From: Deltaproteobacteria bacterium RIFCSPHIGHO2_01_FULL_43_49
GTDB lineage: Bacteria; UBA10199; SPLOWO2-01-44-7
Reading direction: 5' to 3'
NCBI GenBank assembly: GCA_001798075.1
Contig: MGRG01000012.1
Span: forward strand, 266,441 to 330,440
DNA length: 64,000 nt
Shown: in pieces, positions 14,495-21,834 of the stretch
How the letters are laid out: every line of letters starts with the position of its first letter
How positions within the stretch are numbered: the first letter of the stretch is position 1
Translations under genes and position numbers: made by a program
The notes under the pieces: generated by a model
Database searches by the model: none
What the model was told of the DNA's origin: nothing
The model's input: the letters and a program-made list of their open reading frames with translations, nothing else

Positions 14495-15091
14495 ATGAGA
14501 TATTTGCAAGTTATTTTCGTCGGCATTTATCTGTTTGTGGGGGGGTGTGTCAAAACTCATTTGTCTGTAGCCCAGCAGAGCGAGCTTGACCAAAAGGCTA
14601 TTGTTGAAATCACTAAGGCCCTCGTTGCACTCCCCGTTTCGAGCAAGATTATCTATACAGATCAAAAAGGGGTTGAAGCCGAGGCGGCATTAGTGGCCAA
14701 GGCCCTTGTGAACCAAACCAGAGAGACCGATAAGGAATTTCAAATGACCGGAGGGCCCAAATGGCACAATTTTTTAATTAAGTTGGGGGTCCGAAAAAAG
14801 GGTTATTGTTACCATTGGGTGCCGGAACTGCTTAAGGCGCTTCCTACACATCCCCTGAAATTTTTTGAAAGACATTGGGGAGGTTCGTTTCAGAGCTTAG
14901 GGCGTGAAAACAATGCGGTAATCATCACAAAACGAGGGGCCCCTTTGCAGACAGGAATTGTTTACGATGCATGGCGAGGGGTGGGAAAACCGTTTTGGCT
15001 CACTGTTGCAAAAGACAAAAAATATCCTTGGACTGAGCGTTTCAATGAGACAGAAATTTTAAACGGAGAAGCAAAAGTAGAACCGAAATAA
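14495..15091 (+). CDS. putative lipoprotein of unknown function
   Basis: A 198-residue protein with a short lipoprotein signal (hydrophobic YLQVIFVGIYLFVGGC; lipobox VGGC near residue 18). The mature part has conserved-looking WHNFLIKLGVRKKGYCYHW and a C-terminal ending in lysine-rich residues. I do not recognise a family. ATG 14495 is used because it starts the signal peptide; an in-frame ATG at 14477 lies in the repeat. It ends two bases from the convergent cpoB stop. Confidence 0.65.
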   Translation: MRYLQVIFVGIYLFVGGCVKTHLSVAQQSELDQKAIVEITKALVALPVSSKIIYTDQKGVEAEAALVAKALVNQTRETDKEFQMTGGPKWHNFLIKLGVRKKGYCYHWVPELLKALPTHPLKFFERHWGGSFQSLGRENNAVIITKRGAPLQTGIVYDAWRGVGKPFWLTVAKDKKYPWTERFNETEILNGEAKVEPK

Positions 15092-15093
15092 TT

Positions 15094-15945
15094 TTAATAT
15101 TGTTCGCCTGCCGGTTTTGAAGGGGAAGGTAGCGCTCCTCCCTGAGGTTTGTCGGAAATATTGGGCTGAGGAAGTCTGGGTTGTAGGGGAGGACTTGCTT
15201 GAACATTACCCGTCTTCGTCAAAACATCTAATTTTCTTTGTGCCTGTACCGCTTCATCAGAACGAGGGTAGTCCTGAATTAGTTTTTTCCAAAAAACTTT
15301 TGCCTCATCCTTCATTTGTAGATTAACAAAACCATCCCCTTGTTTCAAAACAGCCAGCGGCGCTTTGGAAGATTTAGGATAGCTTTCCACAAATTTCTGA
15401 TAATCTTTAATGGCTTGCGTATAATCGCGCATGGCATAGCGACATTCTGCAATCCAAAAAAGGGCGTCAGAGCGATGCGGGCTTTTGGAATTTGCCTTGA
15501 TGAATTGATCAAAGGAGGTAATCGCCTGAGCATATTCCCCATTTTGAACATGGGCTAGAGCCTTTTCAAATTGTTTTCCTTCTGCAGCGATTTGGGGGGC
15601 TACTTTTTCTATCGCACGACGTAGTTCATCTTGAAACACCTTGAGTTGGCTTTCCATTGCGTTAATGCGCATTTCAAGGTCTCGATAATGTCTTTCAACC
15701 GAATCTTGCAATTGCCTCATTTGGACACTTTGTGTTTCGGTCCCACCCCCTACCGCTTGAATGTCCGTACGCAGTTTGTCGAGTTGGGCAATCGCTTCAG
15801 CAACTCGGGAGTTCTGCTCGATTTTCATCGCTTCATATTGAGTCCATTTTTCTTCCAGGGTTTTGACACGCTCGTCCACATTTTTGGCGACAGCCATTTG
15901 GGCGAAAAACAAGAGTGGAATGATGAAAAGATTTTTCATTTTCAT
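15094..15945 (-). CDS. cpoB: Tol-Pal system protein CpoB/YbgF
   Basis: A periplasmic protein of about 283 residues: signal peptide (to MAVA-KN), a coiled-coil segment (about residues 25-105), then TPR-like repeats in the C-terminal half (ALFWIAECRYAMRDYTQAIKDYQKFVESYP, shown here only by its ALFWIAECRY part). It coordinates peptidoglycan synthesis with Tol-Pal driven outer-membrane constriction in other bacteria. It lies directly downstream of pal, but a strong terminator separates them, so it is probably made at lower level by readthrough. TolB/TolA/TolQR are not in the window. The C-terminus is proline-rich. ATG 15945 was chosen over an upstream ATG inside the terminator. Confidence 0.85.
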   Translation of the reverse strand: MKMKNLFIIPLLFFAQMAVAKNVDERVKTLEEKWTQYEAMKIEQNSRVAEAIAQLDKLRTDIQAVGGGTETQSVQMRQLQDSVERHYRDLEMRINAMESQLKVFQDELRRAIEKVAPQIAAEGKQFEKALAHVQNGEYAQAITSFDQFIKANSKSPHRSDALFWIAECRYAMRDYTQAIKDYQKFVESYPKSSKAPLAVLKQGDGFVNLQMKDEAKVFWKKLIQDYPRSDEAVQAQRKLDVLTKTGNVQASPPLQPRLPQPNISDKPQGGALPSPSKPAGEQY

Positions 15946-15954
15946 AGGTCTTAA

Positions 15955-15989
15955 ACAAAAACCCCGCACTTTCTCAAGAAAGTGCGGGG
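15955..15989 (-). terminator. intrinsic terminator after pal
   Basis: On the minus strand CCCCGCACTTTCT and AGAAAGTGCGGGG form a 13-bp stem followed by TTTTTGTTT. It lies between the pal stop and the cpoB start and would reduce cpoB transcription relative to pal. Confidence 0.88.
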
Positions 15990-16015
15990 TGATTTTAATT
16001 CCTCTTAAATCAAAA

Positions 16016-16435
16016 TTACTTCGCTAAGAATTCAGCTCTGCGATTCTGCCACCAGCAGCTTTCATCATGTCCGCTGCAAGCTGATTTCTCTTCACCATAA
16101 CTAATGGTAGAGAGCTTATCTTTGCCAACCCCAAGGTTGTTCAGATATTTTTGAGCCGATTTTGCTCTGCGATCACCAAGTGCAATATTGTACTCATTGG
16201 TTCCACGTTCATCGCAATGCCCCTCGACCGTAACCTTGGCTTTTGAATTTTTGTTCATCCAGCCTGCGTTACCTTTCAATTCATCTTCGTACTCTGCTTT
16301 GATATTGGACTGATCAAAGTCGAAATGAATTTTTTGTAACTTCTCCTTTGCGGTGGATTTTGTGGTTTGTTTTGCACAACCCATCGCAAGTACCGAAACT
16401 GCGAGTACTGCTAACGCCAACTTAAAGCCTTTCAT
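16016..16435 (-). CDS. pal: peptidoglycan-associated lipoprotein
   Basis: A 139-residue OmpA-like outer-membrane lipoprotein that binds peptidoglycan as part of Tol-Pal. The signal peptide ends LAMGC (C20). The OmpA domain shows IHFDFDQSNI, GHCDERGTNEYNIALGDRRA (the diaminopimelate-binding region) and ISYGEEKSA. Two extra cysteines near the C-terminus (ACSGHDESCWW) could form a disulphide. AAGGAGG precedes the ATG, a sigma-70 promoter lies upstream, and a strong terminator follows, all fitting a highly expressed structural protein. Confidence 0.94.
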   Translation of the reverse strand: MKGFKLALAVLAVSVLAMGCAKQTTKSTAKEKLQKIHFDFDQSNIKAEYEDELKGNAGWMNKNSKAKVTVEGHCDERGTNEYNIALGDRRAKSAQKYLNNLGVGKDKLSTISYGEEKSACSGHDESCWWQNRRAEFLAK

Positions 16436-16489
16436 AGCCTGCCTCCTTGTGAATTGAAAAAGTTCTGTGATTAAAAGAGCTTACACACC

Positions 16490-16518
16490 AATTTAAGGAA
16501 GGCTCCAAAGAAAGTCAA
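16490..16518 (-). promoter_or_regulatory. sigma-70 promoter of pal
   Basis: Minus strand TTGACT (16518-16513), 17 bases, TAAATT (16495-16490), about 55 bases upstream of the pal start codon. Confidence 0.65.
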
Positions 16519-16572
16519 GGGTATTTTCAATCCTAAGCCAACTCTGATCCACTCTGGATTGGAAGGACTGCC

Positions 16573-16601
16573 TTGTCAAAGTAACAAACGGTCAGTATAG
16601 T
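16573..16601 (+). promoter_or_regulatory. sigma-70 promoter giving a probable leaderless mRNA
   Basis: TTGTCA, 17 bases, TATAGT. The -10 box ends six bases before the ATG at 16608, so transcription should start at or next to the start codon and leave no ribosome-binding leader. Confidence 0.65.
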
Positions 16602-16607
16602 CCACTT

Positions 16608-16991
16608 ATGCAACATCACCGTCGTATAGTGATCGCCGACAAGTCGGTTTTGGCCCATAATGTTTATAAAATGCTCCTAAAGCCGTTGGGCTTTAGCCTC
16701 TTTTTTTATAAGACGTTGCATGATTTGAAGCAAAATTTTGATTCTAAGTTGAGTTGCGACTGTTTTTTGATCAATTCGAATGCCTTGGGTACCCAGTGGG
16801 ATCGAACCATGACTTGGCTGAAGGAAGAGACGAAACTGAAAGCTGCGCCAAAAGTTTTTCTCTGCGACGAGGAAGAAAAGGCGATTCAATCTTTATTTAA
16901 AAAGTTGCCAAACAGTCATGTTGTGTTCCGACCTTTTTATCCACCCGCTTTGGAAACAACTTTGAAAGGAATTTTAAGGGAACGGTCATGA
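16608..16991 (+). CDS. degenerate receiver-like protein
   Basis: A 127-residue protein the size of a CheY-like receiver domain. The fold pattern is visible: IVIADKS at strand 1, CFLINSNAL at strand 3, APKVFLCDE at strand 4, HVVFRPFYPP at strand 5. The usual phospho-acceptor Asp is replaced by Asn (INSN), so it is probably not phosphorylated and may act as a protein-binding module. It overlaps the PilZ gene by four bases (ATGA), so both are made together. The promoter suggests leaderless translation. Family call is from pattern only. Confidence 0.6.
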   Translation: MQHHRRIVIADKSVLAHNVYKMLLKPLGFSLFFYKTLHDLKQNFDSKLSCDCFLINSNALGTQWDRTMTWLKEETKLKAAPKVFLCDEEEKAIQSLFKKLPNSHVVFRPFYPPALETTLKGILRERS

Positions 16992-17341
16992 GATCTTTTG
17001 AGCGAAATGACAAAAGGCTTGCTTTAAGACGCAAATGGCGCTCGAAAATTGTTTTTGAAGATGAGTTTGGAGAAGGGCTCATTTATCTTTATTCCAAAGA
17101 TATCAGTTTGGGAGGTTTGTTTTTAGAAGAGCCTCCTCCTTTGAAATTAGGGGCCAGCCTCTTTTTATCTTTTATTTTGCCAGGCAGAAAAAGGCCCATC
17201 AAGGTGACCGGTCAAGTGGTTCGTTTTGTCGAGCATGAAGTGGAGAGTAATCAGTCTTTGAAAAAAGGTGCGGGTGTGAGATTTTTGGATCTGGATCCAA
17301 AGACCTATCAGTTGCTCTCCGAATTCGTCAAAGAAAACTAA
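16988..17341 (+). CDS. PilZ domain protein
   Basis: A 117-residue single-domain protein. RRKWRSK near the N-terminus and DISLGG (about residues 38-43) correspond to the RxxxR and (D/N)xSxxG motifs that bind cyclic di-GMP in PilZ domains. GVRFLDLD near the C-terminus fits the last strand. It is co-translated with the receiver-like gene upstream and converges on the ArsA-like gene with a 14-base overlap of coding ends. A role in motility or surface control is an inference from the family. Confidence 0.8.
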   Translation: MRSFERNDKRLALRRKWRSKIVFEDEFGEGLIYLYSKDISLGGLFLEEPPPLKLGASLFLSFILPGRKRPIKVTGQVVRFVEHEVESNQSLKKGAGVRFLDLDPKTYQLLSEFVKEN

Positions 17342-18374
17342 CGATTTCTTCTAAATCCTCGAAACACTTTACCCCCGCCGGAGTTTCTGGAACGAAACTA
17401 AAGTGAGGCATTTCATTCAATAGGGGTTGGAGTTTTTTGTGAACCTTTTCACTTAAACTTTGTTGCTCTTTCAGGAGCTGTGCCCCCCTCTGCCAGATTG
17501 GTTCTCTCTGATGATTCGCCCACTGCAAAGCCTTGGTAACTTCTTTAGGATCTATTTGAACAAACGGAATCCGGTTGATCAGGACTCCTTCCAACCAGAA
17601 CCCTAATCTTTCTAATTCTTGGCGAAAGCAAACGGCGTCGGAAACCGTGGCACTGGTGACCGAACAGGTAAGAATAAAGGCACATTCTTTGCCGGTGAGT
17701 GTTGTGTGAACGGTGTGTGCCCTTTGCGTAAATCCATCCAACAAGCGAATACTGATATTCATTAAGTGGGCGATATCTTCCAAAATGCCGGCGCCTGCCA
17801 AGTGACTGACTGTTTCTAAAATTCTCGATCCGAACGCGCCAATTTTTAACGACGGTGTGATCATTAATTTGATAATGCTATCGTTAAGCATGTTGGAGAG
17901 CTTCATGGGGGCTTTGAGAAAATCAATCGCGTGTCTGGCCGGTGGCGTGTCGACAACAATCAGGTCAAATTTTTCTTGAGCTTTGAGGTTATACAGTTTT
18001 TCCATCGCCATATATTCTTGGGTCCCTGCCAGCATCATGGAGAGTTGTTGATAAAGGGGATTGTCGAGAATCGTTTTACGCAAATTTTTGGGGGCGTAGT
18101 GTTCAATCAAGTGATCGAAGGTATGTTTGGCATCGAGAAGACAGGCATAAAACTCCCCTTTTCCTTTCCAAACGAGTTTTGGTTCGGGACAGGGGATGGG
18201 GAGTTTTAAAGCCTCCGCCAAGCGCTTTGCAGGATCGACCGTGATGACTAAACTTTTTTGACCGTTCAAAGCGGCTTTATAGGCCAAAGCGGCAGAAAGG
18301 GTTGTTTTGCCGACACCACCCAGACCACAAACGACAATCAGGCGCTTTTTTTGGAGTAATTTTGCAAAACCCAT
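17328..18374 (-). CDS. ArsA-family ATPase, second of a pair
   Basis: A 348-residue deviant Walker A ATPase: CGLGGVGKTTLSAALA near residues 16-31, TVDPAKRL as the switch I region, VVDTPPARHAIDFL as switch II. This is the ArsA/Get3 type of anion-pump or tail-anchor targeting ATPase; no arsenic genes are nearby, so arsenite export is unlikely. The start lies 37 bases inside the upstream paralogue, so the two are translated together. Pairs of such half-size ATPases could form a heterodimer like the two halves of ArsA; this is inference. Confidence 0.85.
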   Translation of the reverse strand: MGFAKLLQKKRLIVVCGLGGVGKTTLSAALAYKAALNGQKSLVITVDPAKRLAEALKLPIPCPEPKLVWKGKGEFYACLLDAKHTFDHLIEHYAPKNLRKTILDNPLYQQLSMMLAGTQEYMAMEKLYNLKAQEKFDLIVVDTPPARHAIDFLKAPMKLSNMLNDSIIKLMITPSLKIGAFGSRILETVSHLAGAGILEDIAHLMNISIRLLDGFTQRAHTVHTTLTGKECAFILTCSVTSATVSDAVCFRQELERLGFWLEGVLINRIPFVQIDPKEVTKALQWANHQREPIWQRGAQLLKEQQSLSEKVHKKLQPLLNEMPHFSFVPETPAGVKCFEDLEEIVSFL

Positions 18375-19231
18375 GGTTTTAAATCCTTAGTTAGTTTTAA
18401 ACGAAGATCGCATTCTTCGATCAGATGCTCTCCCCAAAAAAGTTGCGGTATCGTTTTTGGAAAAGTCTTTTTGAGTTCGCTGAAAAGTGTTTGCTGACGT
18501 TTTATTTTTTCTTGATAAGTTTTAAGGCAACCGACAATGAGTGCAGCCTCCTTTGGAGACTCTTTTGGAATCTCTTCGGTAGGGATATTCTCCCCATTCA
18601 TTTTGCCATTAATAATGACGTTGTCAAACGACAATTCCAATTTTTTTGTCAAATGTTGGTGGAGCTCGACCGTTTCATGAACGATAAAATGTTCGAGTTG
18701 TGTGACTAGTAAGAAACTCGTTTTTTTTGAATCATGAAAAAGATCCCAGACTTTTTCGACCATTGTCCTGAGAGGGCCGTGTTTGAGTGCTTTCATGGCG
18801 ATGCGAGGGGCATCACAAAGAGAAATCGTATGACCCGTCGCCGGTGCATCGATGAGTAAAAAATCAAAACAGTTTTCATTGGAGAGGGAATAAATTTTTC
18901 CCAGAAGGAGGATTTCGTTAAGGCCAGGAGCGGCATCAATAAAATGGTTCACCCATCTATTTTTGAGGAGTGCCAGAGCCCTTTTGGGGAGATGAAGACT
19001 GGCATATTCTTCGAAACAGGCGGGTGACTCCAGATTAAAAAGGCTTATATAAGGATTGACGGCATGGCCGGCATAGGTTGGGAGAGAGGATTTGAAAAAG
19101 TCAGCCATTCGAGCTTCTCCCAATTCAATAATCCCAACTTTATATTTGAGTTCGGCTAAAGCAGTTGCCAAGGAGGCCGTGACAGCACTCTTTCCAACTC
19201 CCCCTTTACCAGTGATCAACTTGAGTTTCAT
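18338..19231 (-). CDS. ArsA-family ATPase, first of a pair
   Basis: A 297-residue ATPase: TGKGGVGKSAVTASLA (residues 7-22) is a deviant Walker A with the signature lysine, followed by LIDAPATGHTIS as switch II. It is more diverged than its downstream partner, with a shorter nucleotide-sensing part (ELGEARMADFF in place of DPA). The two genes overlap by 37 bases. An AT-rich ATCCTAAATCC repeat fragment lies directly upstream of the ATG. Confidence 0.85.
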   Translation of the reverse strand: MKLKLITGKGGVGKSAVTASLATALAELKYKVGIIELGEARMADFFKSSLPTYAGHAVNPYISLFNLESPACFEEYASLHLPKRALALLKNRWVNHFIDAAPGLNEILLLGKIYSLSNENCFDFLLIDAPATGHTISLCDAPRIAMKALKHGPLRTMVEKVWDLFHDSKKTSFLLVTQLEHFIVHETVELHQHLTKKLELSFDNVIINGKMNGENIPTEEIPKESPKEAALIVGCLKTYQEKIKRQQTLFSELKKTFPKTIPQLFWGEHLIEECDLRLKLTKDLKPWVLQNYSKKSA

Positions 19232-19258
19232 AAAAATCCTAAATCCTAATATCTTCCC

Positions 19259-19291
19259 CTACTACAACTCAGCGGATCCGCCAAGTAGTAG
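19259..19291. repeat. small palindrome
   Basis: CTACTAC and GTAGTAG flank GCGGATCCGC, a nested palindrome. It lies in the gap between the ArsA-like gene and the XRE gene; the rest of this 250-base gap shows no gene I can support. Confidence 0.5.
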
Positions 19292-19428
19292 TGGTGGAAA
19301 ACTCCAAGCAAATTCCGAGCCTTCAAATTGATTCAAAAACGTCGGTAACTGATTGAAATCCGTCAGACCATCAATCTCCTTTTAATTTTAAGACTCTTTT
19401 GGCTGGCATTAGTCTTGCATAGCTAGAT

Positions 19429-19454
19429 ATTAGCTTTGACTAATTATTAGCTTT
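19429..19454 (+). promoter_or_regulatory. direct repeats upstream of XRE gene, possible operator
   Basis: ATTAGCTTT occurs twice, 17 bases apart, about 27 bases before the XRE start codon. Spacing near two helical turns suits binding of an autoregulating HTH dimer. Confidence 0.4.
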
Positions 19455-19480
19455 AGGTTATATTTAAAAGGAGGTTTAAA

Positions 19481-19762
19481 ATGCCTTGGAAGGAAACATC
19501 TCTGGAGCATCTTGCCAAATCATTGGGGCTTAGTGAAGCTGAAGTGCGTGAAAAACAAAGATTGATTGCAATGATTACAGAGATTCGCAAAAAAAAAGGG
19601 ATTTCCCAAGAAGCTTTGGCCAGGAAACTGGACGTTTCACAGGGGCGCATTGCACAAATAGAGTCCGGCATCGGGACAAGGACAGTTTCGTTTGATGTTT
19701 TATTCAATATTTTGGCAATCCTTGGCTATGATTTTCATATCGTTTATCGAAAGGTTGCCTAA
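19481..19762 (+). CDS. XRE-family HTH regulator
   Basis: A 93-residue protein with a classical HTH_3 domain (IRKKKGISQEALARKLDVSQ, then RIAQIESG) and a C-terminal strand FDVLFNILAILGYDFHIVYRK of the kind found in HigA-like antitoxins. A strong AAAAGGAGG ribosome site precedes the ATG. No toxin gene is adjacent on either side, so it is either an orphan antitoxin or a stand-alone regulator. The next gene on the same strand has its own promoter. Confidence 0.8.
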   Translation: MPWKETSLEHLAKSLGLSEAEVREKQRLIAMITEIRKKKGISQEALARKLDVSQGRIAQIESGIGTRTVSFDVLFNILAILGYDFHIVYRKVA

Positions 19763-19843
19763 TTATTACATGTAGGCCACTCATTAAAAACACAAATAAA
19801 ATCATATATTTAATAGGGATGACAAAAATGTTGTAAAATGCAC

Positions 19844-19871
19844 GCAACTTATTTTGATTTGTGCCGATAAC
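19844..19871 (+). promoter_or_regulatory. shared alternative promoter motif, copy 2
   Basis: GCAACTT, 13 bases, CCGATAAC, about 40 bases before the start of the hypothetical gene at 19912. The 13-base spacer (ATTTTGATTTGTG) is identical to that of the copy at 59074, and similarity continues downstream (TTAGTAGACA against TAGTTAGACA). Confidence 0.6.
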
Positions 19872-19911
19872 TTTAGTAGACAACAATTGTTCAAAGTTTG
19901 AAGGAGGGCAT

Positions 19912-20457
19912 ATGATGGTCGGGACACAGTTTTTGGGACTGATCTACCCATATTATATTAATCCAGTAGATGCAGCCGCTGCTTTAGTGGTGACACCGAT
20001 CAATGATTTAGGTGCTGAGGTACTGGCATTATCCGAGGTTCTTAAGAAAATAGATTCAATTCGTGGAGGGCGATTTGAAAGAAATTGTGATGAATTTCGA
20101 CTAAAATTAATGAGTGGTTCTAGACGTGGCGCTGTGCTGGCCAAAACCAAGATGGCAGCACAAATCCTTGAAGTTTCTCCAAAACATTGGGAACAAGTTC
20201 TTGAGCAGATACAAGCGGTAGGTTGGGCCATGAGTGCTGGTCTTTTTACAACTCCTCAGGTTTCCGTAGATCGTCTTGATAAAATCAATGTGGCTTCAAA
20301 TATATTGTCTAGTAATGTGACTTTTCATGGTCCTTTATCTCCTGAAGACGTCAAGGAGATCGTGGCAAGCGTAACGAGCTTAGACTGGCTATACAAAATC
20401 CTAGAAGGAATTGGAGATTTTTCTGTTTGGCTAGCTGCCAAATTTGGCTTCAGATAA
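19912..20457 (+). CDS. hypothetical protein, putative regulon member
   Basis: About 181 residues; no family recognised and no signal peptide. It starts MMVGTQFLGL, has a basic/acidic middle (RGGRFERNCDEFRLKLMSGSRRG) and a C-terminal VSVDRLDKINVASN. The start at 19912 (or the adjacent ATG 19915) is fixed by AAGGAGG just upstream; an in-frame ATG at 19861 overlaps the promoter motif and is rejected. It is monocistronic, followed by a hairpin repeat, and shares its promoter motif with the genes at 1584, 42656 and 59139. Confidence 0.65.
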   Translation: MMVGTQFLGLIYPYYINPVDAAAALVVTPINDLGAEVLALSEVLKKIDSIRGGRFERNCDEFRLKLMSGSRRGAVLAKTKMAAQILEVSPKHWEQVLEQIQAVGWAMSAGLFTTPQVSVDRLDKINVASNILSSNVTFHGPLSPEDVKEIVASVTSLDWLYKILEGIGDFSVWLAAKFGFR

Positions 20458-20551
20458 TTAAGTGTCGGACCCTTAGTCCATATACCTTTCAAACGAAAAT
20501 AACTTTTAGTTCGCAGTGTGTCTTAGAATAATCGCCTAACTGTGTGATTGG

Positions 20552-20634
20552 TGGAGTGGTGGGTGGCCCGGAGGGTTGTCAGCCCGATCTGTGGGGAGGG
20601 CGTGCAATCCCGGAGGGACAGGACCCGCCACTCC
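20552..20634. repeat. CGGAG-core hairpin repeat, copy A
   Basis: Arms TGGAGTGGTGGGT and ACCCGCCACTCCA pair 12 of 13. The core has GGTGGCCCGGAG on the left and CGGAGGGACAGGACCC on the right. The inner segment between the two CGGAG words differs from copies B-D. It lies between the convergent hypothetical gene and phaR and may also serve as a terminator. Confidence 0.85.
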
Positions 20635-20651
20635 AAATAGACCCCGAAGCG

Positions 20652-21122
20652 TCATCCTTTAGATCTTTCGTATTCTTTGAGTTTTCGCTCGAGGGTTTCT
20701 ATTTTGGTTTTCAGATTGCGGATTTCTTGAGCAACCGTGGGAATGCTTTGCAAACTTTCCACGGTAGGTTTGATCTGTTTATCGACAAAAGTTCTGACTT
20801 GTTGAATTTCTTTGGAACCGCTTTCCCACGATTTCTGGACAAATTCTTTGAGAGCCTCACCGCCACTTGCAATGATTTCTTTAAAAGTATTGAGTGGCAA
20901 AATCCCTTTGTGTTTTTTTTCTTCTTCAAAAATGATTTGGGCGAAGGTGACGGATGTCAAATCCTCTTTGGAGGAGTTATCAATAATTTGAATGTCTTGG
21001 CCCTCTTTAATCATATCGCGGATATCTTCGAGGGTGACATAACAGCTGTCCTGCGTGTCATAGAGCTTGCGATTCTGATAGCGTTTAATAACCTTCGTAG
21101 TCTGTTTATCTTCGGGTGTCAT
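20652..21122 (-). CDS. phaR: PhaR-type polyhydroxyalkanoate synthesis regulator
   Basis: A 156-residue protein with the PHB/PHA accumulation regulator DNA-binding domain at the N-terminus (KVIKRYQNRKLYDT, YVTLEDIRDMIKEG) followed by a PHB_acc segment and a C-terminal coiled coil (EIRNLKTKIETLERKLKEYE). Homologues bind DNA and granules and control storage-polymer genes. No PHA synthase or phasin gene is in this window. ATG 21122 is preferred to an upstream GTG because AAAGGAAGG lies at ribosome-site distance from it. Confidence 0.88.
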   Translation of the reverse strand: MTPEDKQTTKVIKRYQNRKLYDTQDSCYVTLEDIRDMIKEGQDIQIIDNSSKEDLTSVTFAQIIFEEEKKHKGILPLNTFKEIIASGGEALKEFVQKSWESGSKEIQQVRTFVDKQIKPTVESLQSIPTVAQEIRNLKTKIETLERKLKEYERSKG

Positions 21123-21297
21123 TTCTTGTGCCTTCCTTTCCACGGTTTTTCTCGAGCGGAGAAAATGACGAAAGCAACAAACAAAGTCAAAAACAATTCT
21201 TTGAGACTAAAACCGGTTAAAAATTCCTGCCAAGTCGGCATAAAAAATCCTAGCCTGTCATTCTAAGCTTGTCTAGATAGTATAATAACATACTGCG

Positions 21298-21717
21298 TCA
21301 GTATTTATTACCACTATAATAGTTCACTGGAGTTGGGTTTTTATCCTTACTATGAAGATAAAGGAGGATGACGTTGACATGAAGCAAAACGGCCAAAAGA
21401 ACGATGGCAATCCAAAGCAGGACAGTAGAATTTGTAAAATACCCCACCCCTGAGGTGATGGCTAAAATGTAAGAGGTAGGGATTATCGCTTTTTTGAATT
21501 GAAGTTCAATACCTTCGTAACGTTTTGCATTTTGATACCACCGTTTTGACGTGCAAAAACGCAAAAAAAGATATTCCGTCACATAAATAACCACCAAAAC
21601 TTTGGTAAGGGGTGAAAACGAAGTCCAATGAGTCACCCAAGCGGCTGTCAATAAAACTCCCAACACCTCCAAGGTGTAGACCACTTTGCTAAAACGGTCG
21701 AAAAAAAATTTAAGCAT
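21298..21717 (-). CDS. small integral membrane protein, unknown
   Basis: A 139-residue protein with about four hydrophobic helices (around residues 12-30, 35-50, 79-97 and 102-122) and a polar C-terminal tail ending NYYSGNKY. I do not recognise the family. The start at ATG 21717 gives a basic N-terminus MLKFFFDRFSK; an upstream ATG at 21726 is possible. A hairpin repeat separates it from the upstream phosphatase-superfamily gene. Confidence 0.6.
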   Translation of the reverse strand: MLKFFFDRFSKVVYTLEVLGVLLTAAWVTHWTSFSPLTKVLVVIYVTEYLFLRFCTSKRWYQNAKRYEGIELQFKKAIIPTSYILAITSGVGYFTNSTVLLWIAIVLLAVLLHVNVILLYLHSKDKNPTPVNYYSGNKY

Positions 21718-21728
21718 AATATACATGC

Positions 21729-21821
21729 TGAAAAAGCAGGGGGTGGCCCGGAGTGTTTGTCGTGGGGTTTAGTTAGGGGCCCCCACGAAAACACGGAGGG
21801 ACAGGACCCGCTGCTTTTTCA
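21729..21821. repeat. CGGAG-core hairpin repeat, copy B
   Basis: Outer arms TGAAAAAGCAGGGGGT and ACCCGCTGCTTTTTCA pair 15 of 16. The inner hairpin TCGTGGGG/CCCCACGA sits between two CGGAG words. Full-size copy, between two minus-strand genes. Confidence 0.9.
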
Positions 21822-21834
21822 ACAAACTCATAAT

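Noticed and set aside
19320..19395. Short minus-strand frame (LTDFNQLPTFLNQF) upstream of the XRE gene, as a possible lost toxin
   Set aside because: An AAAGGAG lies before it but there is no usable start codon in frame, and the stretch is too short to identify.
20544..21266. A 240-codon + strand frame antisense to phaR
   Set aside because: It runs over a hairpin repeat and is the mirror of the well-supported PhaR gene; the protein has no family pattern.
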